This document shows, piece by piece, positions 15,061-23,172 of a stretch of DNA of 25,725 nucleotides; the first letter of the stretch is position 1; each line of letters opens with the position of its first letter. The notes beneath the pieces are model-generated. The model was not told where the DNA came from and made no database searches. It was given only the letters and a program-made list of their open reading frames with translations. Origin of the DNA: JBFMGS01 sp040752635 (GTDB taxonomy: Bacteria > Bacillota > SHA-98 > UBA4971); contig JBFMGS010000034.1 in NCBI GenBank assembly GCA_040752635.1, positions 1 through 25,725 on the forward strand, written 5' to 3'. The position numbers and the translations under genes were made by a program.

Positions 15061-16187
15061 CGCGCGTTCTCCCTCCCCGCATACCTGTCTTCAATGGGGA
15101 CGTACGGTGAGGTGTAACCCAGGTACTCGGGGCCAAAGCACTTCAGGCCCCTAGGGGTTCGCCACTCTGCCGGGGCCGGAAAGCCGAGAACCTTGACTTC
15201 CATCCCTGCTGTGGCGTAGGGGTTGATCACCGGGGAGCCGTCGTTGGCCTTGAGCACAACGATAAGGTCCGGTATGGTGGCCATCACCTGACCGTCAACC
15301 CGCGCGACCATGTGCTCGTTCCGGTACCAGATCCGTGCTTCGGAGCCGGAAAACATGCCCCGCCCCGAGACGGCTATCTCTCCCTCGGTGAAGCCGGCCC
15401 GGTCGCCCCAAGAAGTCTCCGGCGTCACAACTCCCTCGAAGATGTAAAAGCCACCACCCGCTTTCCTCACGGCCTCAACCGGGTCTTTTCGCTCAGCCCT
15501 TGCTTCCCGGAGAGCTCTACCGATCCGCTCTGCATGGGAGATGGCGCCTGGAATCACCGACTTCTTCAACGTCCCTCCCTTGACAGGGTGGCTGCACACC
15601 CCTGCGCGGTTCAGGCTCATTATCGCCACGGTGCGAGCGAGGGTCTCTGCCCGGGCGTCGCTGGCCACCTTCGTGATCACCACCGTGTCCCCGAACTTGC
15701 TGGCCACGGCCATGGGGTAGATGGGGACGCCGTTGATGAAGAAAGTCGTGTGATCGAGCTCTGGCACAGACCGCCCCGCCGGGTCCGCATCCACCATCGG
15801 AATCCCGCACCGGGCGGCACACGACATCGCCACCGCAGTGTTTCCCCCGCCAAGCTCCGTGGATATCACGCCGTAGAAGCTTACGCCCAGATACGCCGCC
15901 AAGGCCCCCATGGCGATTATCGGCTCCGGCTCAGCGCTCACGGGGAAGTCCCGAAACTTCGCCTCTTCCTCGGGGGAAACGGGGGAGATCGCGCCGCAAT
16001 AGTAAGGGCACGCCACCAGCTCGCCATCGGGGACTTCCTCGAGCGAGACGAGGTTCACCCTTTTTCCTGAAAGGTAGAGCTCACGCACGTCTGACAGCCC
16101 GCGCTCCAGGGACCCACCGCCTCCGGTGCCCAGGATGGCGCAGCCTGTTAGGACGTCCTCTATTTCCTGCAAACTCAGGGTTCGCAT
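15057..16187 (-). CDS. DUF917 family protein (S-methyl-thiohydantoin desulfurase-like, PF06032)
   Basis: This cytoplasmic protein has 376 residues. It opens with the DUF917 signature LSLQEIEDVLTGCAILGTGGGGSLERG and carries ACPYYCGAISPVSPEEE, ISTELGGGNTAVAMSCAARCGIPMVDADPAGRSVPE (split here for readability) and VKGGTLKKSVIPGAISHAE, all family landmarks. Family members usually lie next to hydantoinase/oxoprolinase genes, and the domain has been renamed for S-methyl-thiohydantoin desulfurase; direct evidence for its reaction is limited. ATG 16185-16187 has GGAGGTG 6 bases upstream; the GTG at 16196 lies inside that site. Its stop overlaps racemase copy 2. No hydantoinase (HyuA/HyuB) partner follows, which is unusual. 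Confidence 0.88.
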   Translation of the reverse strand: MRTLSLQEIEDVLTGCAILGTGGGGSLERGLSDVRELYLSGKRVNLVSLEEVPDGELVACPYYCGAISPVSPEEEAKFRDFPVSAEPEPIIAMGALAAYLGVSFYGVISTELGGGNTAVAMSCAARCGIPMVDADPAGRSVPELDHTTFFINGVPIYPMAVASKFGDTVVITKVASDARAETLARTVAIMSLNRAGVCSHPVKGGTLKKSVIPGAISHAERIGRALREARAERKDPVEAVRKAGGGFYIFEGVVTPETSWGDRAGFTEGEIAVSGRGMFSGSEARIWYRNEHMVARVDGQVMATIPDLIVVLKANDGSPVINPYATAGMEVKVLGFPAPAEWRTPRGLKCFGPEYLGYTSPYVPIEDRYAGRENAR

Positions 16188-16275
16188 AAGACCCACCTCC
16201 GACCTGTTGTAAGCTGAACTGACTGGTACGTTGTTACTTGAGGGTTGGCACTACTGCTCGAGCACTGAGTTGACG

Positions 16276-17316
16276 CTACGGCTTGAGCGAACGAGCAAGG
16301 TCCGCAAGGCACGGGTGGACGATCTTGCCCTTGTCGAGGAGCTGCTCGCCGTCGGCCCACACTGAAGAGGAGAGACATATGCCGTCCGAGTGGGAAGGAG
16401 CGGGGATGCCATCGGGCGGCGCGTCCTGCGGGCTCAGGTATCCTATGCCCCATTCGGTCGAGCCGAAGACCCGCTCGTCTTCGAGGATGTTGCCCGTCAG
16501 CCGCGCGCCCGGATTAAGCCCGTAGCAGACGTGGGCAAGGCGGAACATGTTCTCATCCCCGAAAGACTCCAGCCAGGCCCTATATTCCTCCGCCTGGGCC
16601 CCTCCCTCGATGTTCACTATCCGGCCCTCTCGTATGGTCAGGACCATCGGCTCTTTGAGCAGCCCGAGCGGCGGGCTGATCGAACCGTCAAAAACGAGCG
16701 TTCCCTCGATAGACTCAAAACGAGGGGACCATCCGACCTGCCCGGCGAGCATGTGCACTCCGGGGACGTTTGCGCGGCCGGTGTCGCACGACACGGGCCT
16801 GGCAGGATCGTTTTCGAAACGAAGATCGGTCCCGGCAGGAGTAGTCACCCTCATCTCCGAGGCTTTCCGGGTCATCTCCGCGATCTTCTTCAACAAAGCC
16901 TCCAGGGCCTCCCGGGGTACCCGCCCGACCGTGCGGACCAGCATGTCCCCGGTCATTCCGACGAGGCAGATGTACCGAAGACGTCGGTTTGCCGACATGG
17001 CTTTTTCGAAGGGCGTGGAGTATAAGAGCCAGGCCTCGTTGAACTCTATCCACACGTCTGCGGCGGAGAGCACGGCAGAGAGCGCTTCCACGGGCAGCAC
17101 GGGATCGGCGGCCTTTCCGACACCGGAGGGTGTGGCGGTCCACACCGCCATCGGCTTTCCTCCTGCGGCACATACCGCGGCAGCCGCCGCCTCGACCACG
17201 TGGGGGTCGGCGCACGTGTCGGCGGTAATAACCACTGTCTCCCCGGGTTTAACCCCGAGCATGTCCTTCACCAGGATCTGAGCCGCCTCTTGCACTTCGA
17301 ATTCGAGCCTTCTCAC
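16276..17316 (-). CDS. M29 aminopeptidase/NicX-like metalloenzyme
   Basis: This protein has 346 residues. VKPGETVVITADTCADPHVVEAAAAAV near the N-terminus, GTDLRFEN in the middle and the C-terminal block FRLAHVCYGLNPGARLTGN, EDERVFGSTEWGIG and PAPSHSDGIC match the aminopeptidase T (M29)-like family. That family includes the Fe(II) ring-cleaving enzyme NicX, whose metal ligands are a histidine and an H-x-D pair. H262, E288 and H309-S-D311 are the likely metal residues. Either peptide-bond or ring hydrolysis/oxygenation chemistry is possible. The start is GTG 17314-17316, 6 bases after GGAGGAGG; two other in-frame starts lie within or next to that site. An 88-base gap to DUF917 and a 226-base structured gap after oppF flank it. 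In an oxygen-poor cell the peptidase role is more likely. Confidence 0.75.
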   Translation of the reverse strand: MRRLEFEVQEAAQILVKDMLGVKPGETVVITADTCADPHVVEAAAAAVCAAGGKPMAVWTATPSGVGKAADPVLPVEALSAVLSAADVWIEFNEAWLLYSTPFEKAMSANRRLRYICLVGMTGDMLVRTVGRVPREALEALLKKIAEMTRKASEMRVTTPAGTDLRFENDPARPVSCDTGRANVPGVHMLAGQVGWSPRFESIEGTLVFDGSISPPLGLLKEPMVLTIREGRIVNIEGGAQAEEYRAWLESFGDENMFRLAHVCYGLNPGARLTGNILEDERVFGSTEWGIGYLSPQDAPPDGIPAPSHSDGICLSSSVWADGEQLLDKGKIVHPCLADLARSLKP

Positions 17317-17396
17317 GACCATCCTCCTCCCCACAGCGTAATCATCGCTAAGTCGGTCGCCATATTGGTGCCATGTTTTGGATATATGCTCGGCCC

Positions 17397-17514
17397 GGGG
17401 TTGCCGGTGCTTGCGCTCGGGGGACGGAGCCCCCAGCGGGCGCCTCGGTGTAATTTGGCCCGCAGGCAGGTGGTCAAATTGGGAGCGCTCCCTCGTGCAA
17501 GCACCGGCAACCCC
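17397..17514. repeat. Structured element: 18-bp perfect inverted repeat enclosing several hairpins
   Basis: GGGGTTGCCGGTGCTTGC (17397-17414) is exactly complementary to 17497-17514. The 82 bases between fold further. CGCT-C-GGGGG at 17414-17423 pairs with CCCCC-AGCG at 17430-17438. AATTTGGCC (17452-17460) pairs with GGTCAAATT (17472-17480), with one G-U pair. GGGAGCGCTCCC (17481-17492) is a self-complementary 12-mer. It fills the oppF to M29-like gene gap. It could be a small MITE-like repeat or a multibranched RNA that stabilises or attenuates the operon transcript. Confidence 0.75.
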
Positions 17515-17542
17515 AGAGTCGGGGAAGCTTTTGAGCTTCTAC

Positions 17543-18517
17543 TTAGTCAGGGTATTGGCATGCGACCAGGTGGCCGGGCCTGACCTCCCTGAGGACCTGC
17601 AGTTGGGACGCGCAATCCTTCCTGGCCGCCGGGCACCTGGTATGGAAGCGGCAGCCCGACGGCGGGTGGACGGCGCTCGGCAAAGTGCCTTCGAGGATGA
17701 TTACCCTGCGGTCCCGCGCGACGTCTATAACCGGGATAGCGGAGAGCAGCGCTCTTGTGTAGTGGTGAAGGGGCCTCTCGAAAATGTCCCGGGTGCTGCC
17801 CAGTTCGACGACTTCCCCGAGGTACATCACGGCGATCCTGTCGGCGAGGTAGTGGACGACCCCGAGGTCGTGGGATATCACTATGTACGCAAGCCCCAGC
17901 TCCTGCCTGATTTCTTGCAATAGATTGAGAATCTGCGCCTGGGAGAGGGTGTCTATGGAGGATGTCGGCTCGTCCAGCACGACAAGCTTCGGTCGCAGCG
18001 CGAGAGCCCTCGCTATCGCCAGCCGTTGCCTCTGGCCCCCGGAAAACTCATGGGGGTACCGCCTGAGGTGCTCGCGTGACAGGCCCACGAGTTCCAGGAG
18101 GTCTCCGACCGCCGAGGCCAACTGCTGCCTTGACGGAGCAAGGTGCACCTTGAGGGGTTCGCCTACGATGTCGCGCACGAGCATCCTCGGGTTCAGGCTC
18201 CAGTACGGGTCCTGGAACACGATTTGCATCTGCCGGCGCACCGCCGCGAGCTCCTTGCCGCGTGCCCGAAACATGTCCGTACCCATGAACCTCACGCTGC
18301 CTGACGTGGGCTCGGTAAGCCTCATGACCACCCGGACCAGGGTCGTCTTCCCGCAGCCTGATTCGCCCACTATGCCGAGGGTCTCTCCCTCGTCGAGGGC
18401 GAGTTCCACGCCATCCACAGCCCGCACCCATGCCACGGGCCGCCTGAGGACTCCCGCCAGGATCGGGAAGTACTTCTTGAGGCCGGATACCTGCAAGAAA
18501 GCGCCCTCCCTCTTCAC
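17543..18517 (-). CDS. oppF: Oligopeptide-type ABC importer ATP-binding protein OppF
   Basis: This ATPase subunit has 324 residues. Walker A is GESGCGKT at 51-58, the Q-loop lies in QIVFQDPYWSLNPRM (98-112), the signature is FSGGQRQR (158-165), Walker B is VVLDEP (179-184) and the H-loop is ISHDLG with H216. The D-loop reads SSIDTLSQ where SALDVSVQ is usual. The C-terminal oligopeptide domain has CRFHTRCPAARKDC, a cysteine arrangement linked to Fe-S binding in relatives. The start is GTG 18515-18517, 5 bases after GGGGAGGTG and overlapping the oppD stop as GTGA. Its ATP site appears complete, unlike the H-loop of its partner OppD, so the pair may hydrolyse ATP asymmetrically. Confidence 0.93.
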   Translation of the reverse strand: MKREGAFLQVSGLKKYFPILAGVLRRPVAWVRAVDGVELALDEGETLGIVGESGCGKTTLVRVVMRLTEPTSGSVRFMGTDMFRARGKELAAVRRQMQIVFQDPYWSLNPRMLVRDIVGEPLKVHLAPSRQQLASAVGDLLELVGLSREHLRRYPHEFSGGQRQRLAIARALALRPKLVVLDEPTSSIDTLSQAQILNLLQEIRQELGLAYIVISHDLGVVHYLADRIAVMYLGEVVELGSTRDIFERPLHHYTRALLSAIPVIDVARDRRVIILEGTLPSAVHPPSGCRFHTRCPAARKDCASQLQVLREVRPGHLVACQYPD

Positions 18518-19509
18518 GCTCCCACCTCCCCGGCTGCGGCGTGGCACCACACGCGGTGGTCGCCGCCGAGACGCGTCGCATCAGGCCTTGTCGTAGCGCA
18601 GAGTTTTCGCGCAATCGTGCACCTGGGATGGAACCGGCAGCCTGGTGGCATTCTCACAGGGTTCGGGGGAAATCCTCCGGTCACCGCAAGTTTGGTTTCC
18701 TTGCGCTCGGGCGTTGGTATGGCGGCGATGAGAGCCCTGGTGTAGGGGTGGGCGGGGTTGCTGAAGACCTCTTCCACGGTGCCTATTTCGACGATCTGCC
18801 CCGCATACAGTAGCGCGACCCTGTCGCACATCTGGGAGACGACGCCGAGATTGTTCGCAATGAGCAGCATGGTGATACCTTCCCTGGCGCTGAGCCGGCG
18901 CAGGAGATCGAGGATCCCGGCCTGTATGGTGACGTCGAGGGCGCGTGTGGGCTCGTCTGCGACCAGGAACCGGGCGCCGCAGGCGAGCGCCATGGCGATT
19001 ACCACGCGCTGGCGCATTCCTCCCGAGAGCTCGTGGGGGTACTTGCCGAAAGTCGTCGCAGGGTCGGGGAGCTGGACTTCCTCAAAGTGGGCAATCGCTC
19101 TCTGCACAGCCTCCCTGGTGGAGAGGCCGCCGCGCCTTCGCAGGACCCTGACCATCTGATCGCCCACCGTCAGCACGGGGTTGAGGGAAGACATCGGGTC
19201 CTGAAATATCATCGCCATGTCCTTGCCCCTAATGGCCCTGAGGCGTTCCTCTCTCAGGGCGAGGACATTCTGGTCTTCAAACCAGATCTCACCCGAGGCT
19301 ATTCTCCCGGGAGGGACGGGAACGAGCTTGAAGATGGAAAGGGCGGTGACGGTCTTGCCGGACCCGCTTTCTCCGGCGAGGCCCAGGGTCTCCCCCTTCC
19401 GTATCTCCAACGAATGAACGTCTACGACCTCGGCCAGGCCTTCAAAGGTCCTGAACTGAACGCGAAGGTCCTTTATGGTGACGAGGCGCGGAGCTTCGGC
19501 TGGTGCCAT
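18514..19509 (-). CDS. oppD: Oligopeptide-type ABC importer ATP-binding protein OppD (degenerate H-loop)
   Basis: This ATPase subunit has 331 residues. Walker A is GESGSGKT at 46-53, the Q-loop lies in MIFQDPMSSLNPVL (100-113), the signature is LSGGMRQR (161-168) and Walker B is FLVADEP with E186. The H-loop, normally I-T-H-D-L-G-V-V, reads IANNLGVV, so the switch histidine is N219 and the following Asp is N220. The codons (ATT GCG AAC AAT) need several changes from the usual ones, so a single sequencing error is unlikely. The C-terminus has CRFHPRCTIARKLC. ATG 19507-19509 has GGAGG 8 bases upstream and follows oppC by 3 bases. Consensus versus degenerate ATP sites are known in other ABC proteins; loss of this histidine is unusual for OppD. 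Confidence 0.93.
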   Translation of the reverse strand: MAPAEAPRLVTIKDLRVQFRTFEGLAEVVDVHSLEIRKGETLGLAGESGSGKTVTALSIFKLVPVPPGRIASGEIWFEDQNVLALREERLRAIRGKDMAMIFQDPMSSLNPVLTVGDQMVRVLRRRGGLSTREAVQRAIAHFEEVQLPDPATTFGKYPHELSGGMRQRVVIAMALACGARFLVADEPTRALDVTIQAGILDLLRRLSAREGITMLLIANNLGVVSQMCDRVALLYAGQIVEIGTVEEVFSNPAHPYTRALIAAIPTPERKETKLAVTGGFPPNPVRMPPGCRFHPRCTIARKLCATTRPDATRLGGDHRVWCHAAAGEVGA

Positions 19510-19512
19510 CCC

Positions 19513-20424
19513 CTACAACCTCCGGGTCTTGGGGTCGAGGATTTCCCGCAGGCCGTCCCCAAGAAGATTGAAGACTAGAACTGTAATGAACATCGCTGCG
19601 CCTGGGAACATCGAATACCACCAGGCGGTGAGGAAGTAGTTCCGGCTCGTGCTCAACATGAGACCCCACTCAGGCGTCGGAGGCTGGGCCCCGAGGCCCA
19701 AGAAGCTAAGGGCTGCAGAGGTAAGCACGACCGAGCCGAAATCCATGGACGCCTGGACTATTACCGGGCCCATGCAGTTGGGAAGAATGTGGGTTGTCAC
19801 GATCCTGAAACCGGAAGTGCCAATGGCCTTCGCCGCTGCGACGAACGGCCTCTCCCTCGTGGAGATCGCCTGGCTGCGAAGAAGCCTGGTGTACCAGGGC
19901 CACCATGCGATGGCTATCGCGATCATGGCGTTTCTAAGGCTCGGGCCGAGAAACGCGGCGATGGCTATTGCAAGGAGAAGCGGTGGAAAGCTCAGGAATA
20001 TGTCTGTGATCCTCATTATGGCTTCGTCCACCTTGCCCCCGGCGTATCCTGCGACGACACCGAGAGGGACGCCTATGAGAAGCGAGAGGCCGACGGCCAG
20101 AACGCCGATTTGCAGCGATATCCGGGTCCCGAAGATGACGCGGCTCAACACGTCCCGCCCGAGCTCGTCTGTGCCGAACGGGTGGGCGAGGCTGGGCGGC
20201 AGGAGTTTCTCCCTGGGGTTTGCCAGTCCCCTGGCGTGCTCGGGGTAGGGAGCAAGCAGCGGTGCGAAGATGGCGACGACGACGAGCCCTATAACGACGA
20301 TGAGCGCCGCGCGCGTAAGCGGGTTCCTACCTATCAGGTACAACCCGTAGCGCCACTCCTCGATCCTCGGTTTCATCTCAAGAGAGAGTTCCTTCAGCCT
20401 GGCCCGGGCGTCCAAGTCGTTCAC
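19513..20424 (-). CDS. oppC: Oligopeptide-type ABC importer permease OppC/DppC
   Basis: This inner-membrane permease has 303 residues. A cytoplasmic N-terminus of about 35 residues precedes the first helix (AALIVVIGLVVVAIFAPLLA). The family motif HPFGTDELGRDVLSRVIFGTR follows. The ATPase-docking EAA loop is FVAAAKAIGTSGFRIVTTH. The end is VLVFNLLGDGLREILDPKTR, the standard DppC C-terminus. The start is GTG 20422-20424 with AGGAAGC just upstream; the oppB stop is 9 bases before. It pairs with OppB to form the channel. Length and motifs are normal. Confidence 0.94.
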   Translation of the reverse strand: MNDLDARARLKELSLEMKPRIEEWRYGLYLIGRNPLTRAALIVVIGLVVVAIFAPLLAPYPEHARGLANPREKLLPPSLAHPFGTDELGRDVLSRVIFGTRISLQIGVLAVGLSLLIGVPLGVVAGYAGGKVDEAIMRITDIFLSFPPLLLAIAIAAFLGPSLRNAMIAIAIAWWPWYTRLLRSQAISTRERPFVAAAKAIGTSGFRIVTTHILPNCMGPVIVQASMDFGSVVLTSAALSFLGLGAQPPTPEWGLMLSTSRNYFLTAWWYSMFPGAAMFITVLVFNLLGDGLREILDPKTRRL

Positions 20425-20433
20425 CCCTGCTTC

Positions 20434-21444
20434 CTAGTACCTGACCCTCGGGTCGAGGGCGAGGAGGAGATCCGCGAAAAGGTTCAGCAGCACGTACACC
20501 ACCGCAGCGAAAAGCGTGACCCCCATGACAGCGGTGTAGTCGTTAGTAATCACTGAGAGGGCGGTATAGGTTCCCAGACCCGGCCAGTTGAATATGGCCT
20601 CGATAAGGAACGTGTTGACGAGGGAGTAACCCGCGGACAAAGCAAGGACTGTTATCGTCGGACCGAGCGCGTTGCGAAGCGCGTACGAATACACGACCAT
20701 TCGTTCGGGCAGCCCGTAGGCCCTTGCCGCCCTTATGTAGTCCTCATTCAACACTTCGAGCATTGACGACCGGGTCATCCTGGCCACCAGCCCTACGGGA
20801 TATGCCGCCAGGGTGATCGCCGGCAGGATGAGGTGGAGGAGGCCGTTGCCGAGCGCCGCCCAGTTGCCGCTGATAAGCGCGTCAATAAAAAGGGAGCCTG
20901 TGATACTCTGTACGGGGTACATGAGCCTCGTCGCCGTGGAAAGCCTTCCCCCGAGGGGAAGCAACCCCAGTCCCCTGAAAAACACCAGTTGCAAAGTCAT
21001 GCCCAGCCAGAAGGTGGGTAGGGACACCGCCCCTACGGCGAAGAATCTGCACGCGTGATCGGGCCACATGTCCTTTCTGAGGGCTGCGACTATACCGAGG
21101 GGCAGCCCTACGAGGAGGGCCAGGATCGTGCTGGCCGCTACCAGCTCCAGCGATGCCGGGACGTATGCCCGGAGATCGCTCGCTACAGGTTGGTGCGTTC
21201 TGATGGAGACACCTAGATCACCTCTAAACAGGGATCCCATGTATCTGATGTACTGCACGACAAGGGGCTTGTCCAGGCCCAACTCGACGCGGGCTGCAGA
21301 GATCTGCTCTGCGGTCGCCCTCGGGCCGACCCAGCGGGCCGCCGGATCAGACGGGATCACTCTGGCTATAAAGAATGTGATCGTGGCAACCCCTACGAGG
21401 ACAAGTACCCCCAGGGCCAGCCTGCGGACGACATATGCCCACAT
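20434..21444 (-). CDS. oppB: Oligopeptide-type ABC importer permease OppB/DppB
   Basis: This inner-membrane permease has 336 residues. The first helix directly follows MWAYVVRRLALG. Then come the family segments ARVELGLDKPLVVQYIRYM and GDLGVSIRTHQPV, helices around 100-190, the EAA loop ARAYGLPERMVVYSYALRNA and the C-terminal EAIFNWPGLGTYTALSVI plus LLLALDPRVRY. ATG 21442-21444 is chosen because GAGGTG lies 9 bases upstream; the GTG at 21456 overlaps that site. It is preceded by a 17-bp hairpin separating it from the binding-protein gene, an arrangement that typically keeps permease levels below binding-protein levels. Confidence 0.94.
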   Translation of the reverse strand: MWAYVVRRLALGVLVLVGVATITFFIARVIPSDPAARWVGPRATAEQISAARVELGLDKPLVVQYIRYMGSLFRGDLGVSIRTHQPVASDLRAYVPASLELVAASTILALLVGLPLGIVAALRKDMWPDHACRFFAVGAVSLPTFWLGMTLQLVFFRGLGLLPLGGRLSTATRLMYPVQSITGSLFIDALISGNWAALGNGLLHLILPAITLAAYPVGLVARMTRSSMLEVLNEDYIRAARAYGLPERMVVYSYALRNALGPTITVLALSAGYSLVNTFLIEAIFNWPGLGTYTALSVITNDYTAVMGVTLFAAVVYVLLNLFADLLLALDPRVRY

Positions 21445-21518
21445 GAACGCTTGCACCTCACCCGTTGAAACCGGGCCGCTTACACTATCCCGGCTACGTC
21501 TCGGTTACCGGCGGCGCG

Positions 21519-21556
21519 CCCGCAGGGCGGGCCGGAAGACCGGCCCGCCCTGCGGG
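21519..21556 (-). terminator. 17-bp perfect hairpin between binding-protein and oppB genes
   Basis: CCCGCAGGGCGGGCCGG (21519-21535) and 21540-21556 are perfect complements around the 4-base loop AAGA. No T-run follows on the minus strand, so it is more likely a 3'-end stabiliser or partial attenuator of the binding-protein mRNA than a full terminator. It is 27 bases after the binding-protein stop. Confidence 0.75.
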
Positions 21557-21582
21557 TGTAATCCAAGGAAGCAGCCTGCTGC

Positions 21583-23172
21583 TTACTTGCGCTCGTACGA
21601 GACGTCGTGGAAGAAGACCACGTGCGGATACGCAGGGTTGTCTACAAAGCCCTTGAAGCTCTTGTGAACGGCCCTCACGTACTGCTGGTCAAAGACGAAT
21701 ATCGCAGGGGCCTCCTCGACAAGTATCTCCTGAGCCTTGCCGTACAGCTCGATGGCCTTCTGCCGCTCGGGTCCTGCGATCTTGTTCGCCTCGTCGATCA
21801 AGGAGTCGTACTCCGGGTTGCTCCAGTAGCAGAGATTGAACACGATTTCTTGCTCCGAATGGAATATGCTGCGGAGGAAGCTGTACGGGTCGGCGTAGTC
21901 AGGCCACCAGTAGAACATGAACATGTCCTGACGGTCCTTAGGATCCCTGGACTTCGCCATCTCCCACTGAGCGTCCCACGGCATGCCGCGAATCTCGAGG
22001 TCGATCCCGAGCTTCGTGAGCTCGGCCTTGTAGAGTTCTGCGGCCTTCCTTTCGTTCTCGTCGCCCGCGGTGTAGGTCAGGAGGAGCTTGAGGCCTCCCT
22101 TGGAGTAGCCCGCCTCGGCCAGGAGGGATCCTGCCTTCTCCAGGTCATGCGAGTATTGGAAGAGGTTCTCGTTGTGGCCCCAGAGCCCCTTGGGCACCGC
22201 ACCTTTTGACTGGGTTGCATACCCGTGCATTACATACTCGATGACATCCCCGTATGGGAATGCGTAAGACAACGCCTGGCGCACCTTCTTGTCGTTGAGG
22301 GGCGCTTTAGCCGTGTTCATCAAGACGAACAGGTTCTGGAAAGAAGGCGCCACTGTTATCACTACGTTCGGATTGCTCTTCATCGCCTCGATGTCTTCGA
22401 AGGGCGTGTTGTTCAGAAAATGAGCCTCCCCAGACTCGAGCATCTGCCGCCTCGTCGAAGCCTCGGGCACCATCTTGATGATGGCCTTGTCGTAGCTGTT
22501 CTTGCCCCAACCGCCCCAGTAGTCGTCGAACTTGGCCAGAACCACCTCGTCCCCGCGCTTCCAGGACTCCACTTTGTAAGGGCCGGTGCCGAGGTCGTTG
22601 CCCTGCGCAAACCAGTCGCTGCCGTATTCCTCGGTGTGCTTCGCGCAGAAAACGTGGGAAGTGTAGCCCGCCGAGGCGATCATGTCGAGAGGGGCAGGGT
22701 ACTTGAGCTTGAAGACTACGGTGTAGTCATCCGGGGTCGTTATCTCGCTTACAGGGGCCCAGATGAAGGATGCGCCCTTGCCCCGGCTGATAGTGCGTTC
22801 GATTGAATACTTGACGTCCTTTGCGGTCATGACGTCGCCGCAGTGGAACTTCACCTTCTTGCGGAGGTTGAAGGTCCACTCCAAGCCGTCCTCGCTGACT
22901 TTGTAGCTTTCGCACAGGACGGGAGTGACTTCGTCCTTGGAAGGATCGTACCGCAAGAGCGGTTCGTACACGTTGTTGATCGTAGTTATCTCGTTGGAGA
23001 ATGTGTCGCTCGGATCCCAGAATATCACGGGCTCACTATTGTACGCATACACTGCTATCGTTGGCTCCGCTTTCTTTGATCCTACGCCGCAACCGGCCAG
23101 CGCCGCGGCCATGGAGGCCATCAGGACCAATGCCACGAATACTAGAGTACCCTGTCGCAACTGCTCTCTCAC
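21583..23172 (-). CDS. Peptide-type ABC transporter substrate-binding lipoprotein (SBP family 5)
   Basis: This extracellular, lipid-anchored binding protein has 529 residues. The signal peptide is hydrophobic at residues 9-26 and ends in the lipobox LAGC with C28. The mature part starts with a serine/glycine/lysine linker (GVGSKK) and shows family-5 landmarks: YEPLLRYDPSKDEVTPVLCESYKVS-type entry, VKFHCGDVMTAKDVKYSIER (about 115-134), GTGPYKVESW and KVRQALSYAFPY. A WWPDY/FLRSIFHSEQ region lies near the ligand pocket. The start is GTG 23170-23172 after AAAGGGGATGAGG; the frame can be read upstream to a TTG at 23304 but that part is not signal-like. It is the first gene of the operon and will decide which compound the OppBCDF channel imports. 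The ligand cannot be read from sequence. Confidence 0.94.
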   Translation of the reverse strand: MREQLRQGTLVFVALVLMASMAAALAGCGVGSKKAEPTIAVYAYNSEPVIFWDPSDTFSNEITTINNVYEPLLRYDPSKDEVTPVLCESYKVSEDGLEWTFNLRKKVKFHCGDVMTAKDVKYSIERTISRGKGASFIWAPVSEITTPDDYTVVFKLKYPAPLDMIASAGYTSHVFCAKHTEEYGSDWFAQGNDLGTGPYKVESWKRGDEVVLAKFDDYWGGWGKNSYDKAIIKMVPEASTRRQMLESGEAHFLNNTPFEDIEAMKSNPNVVITVAPSFQNLFVLMNTAKAPLNDKKVRQALSYAFPYGDVIEYVMHGYATQSKGAVPKGLWGHNENLFQYSHDLEKAGSLLAEAGYSKGGLKLLLTYTAGDENERKAAELYKAELTKLGIDLEIRGMPWDAQWEMAKSRDPKDRQDMFMFYWWPDYADPYSFLRSIFHSEQEIVFNLCYWSNPEYDSLIDEANKIAGPERQKAIELYGKAQEILVEEAPAIFVFDQQYVRAVHKSFKGFVDNPAYPHVVFFHDVSYERK

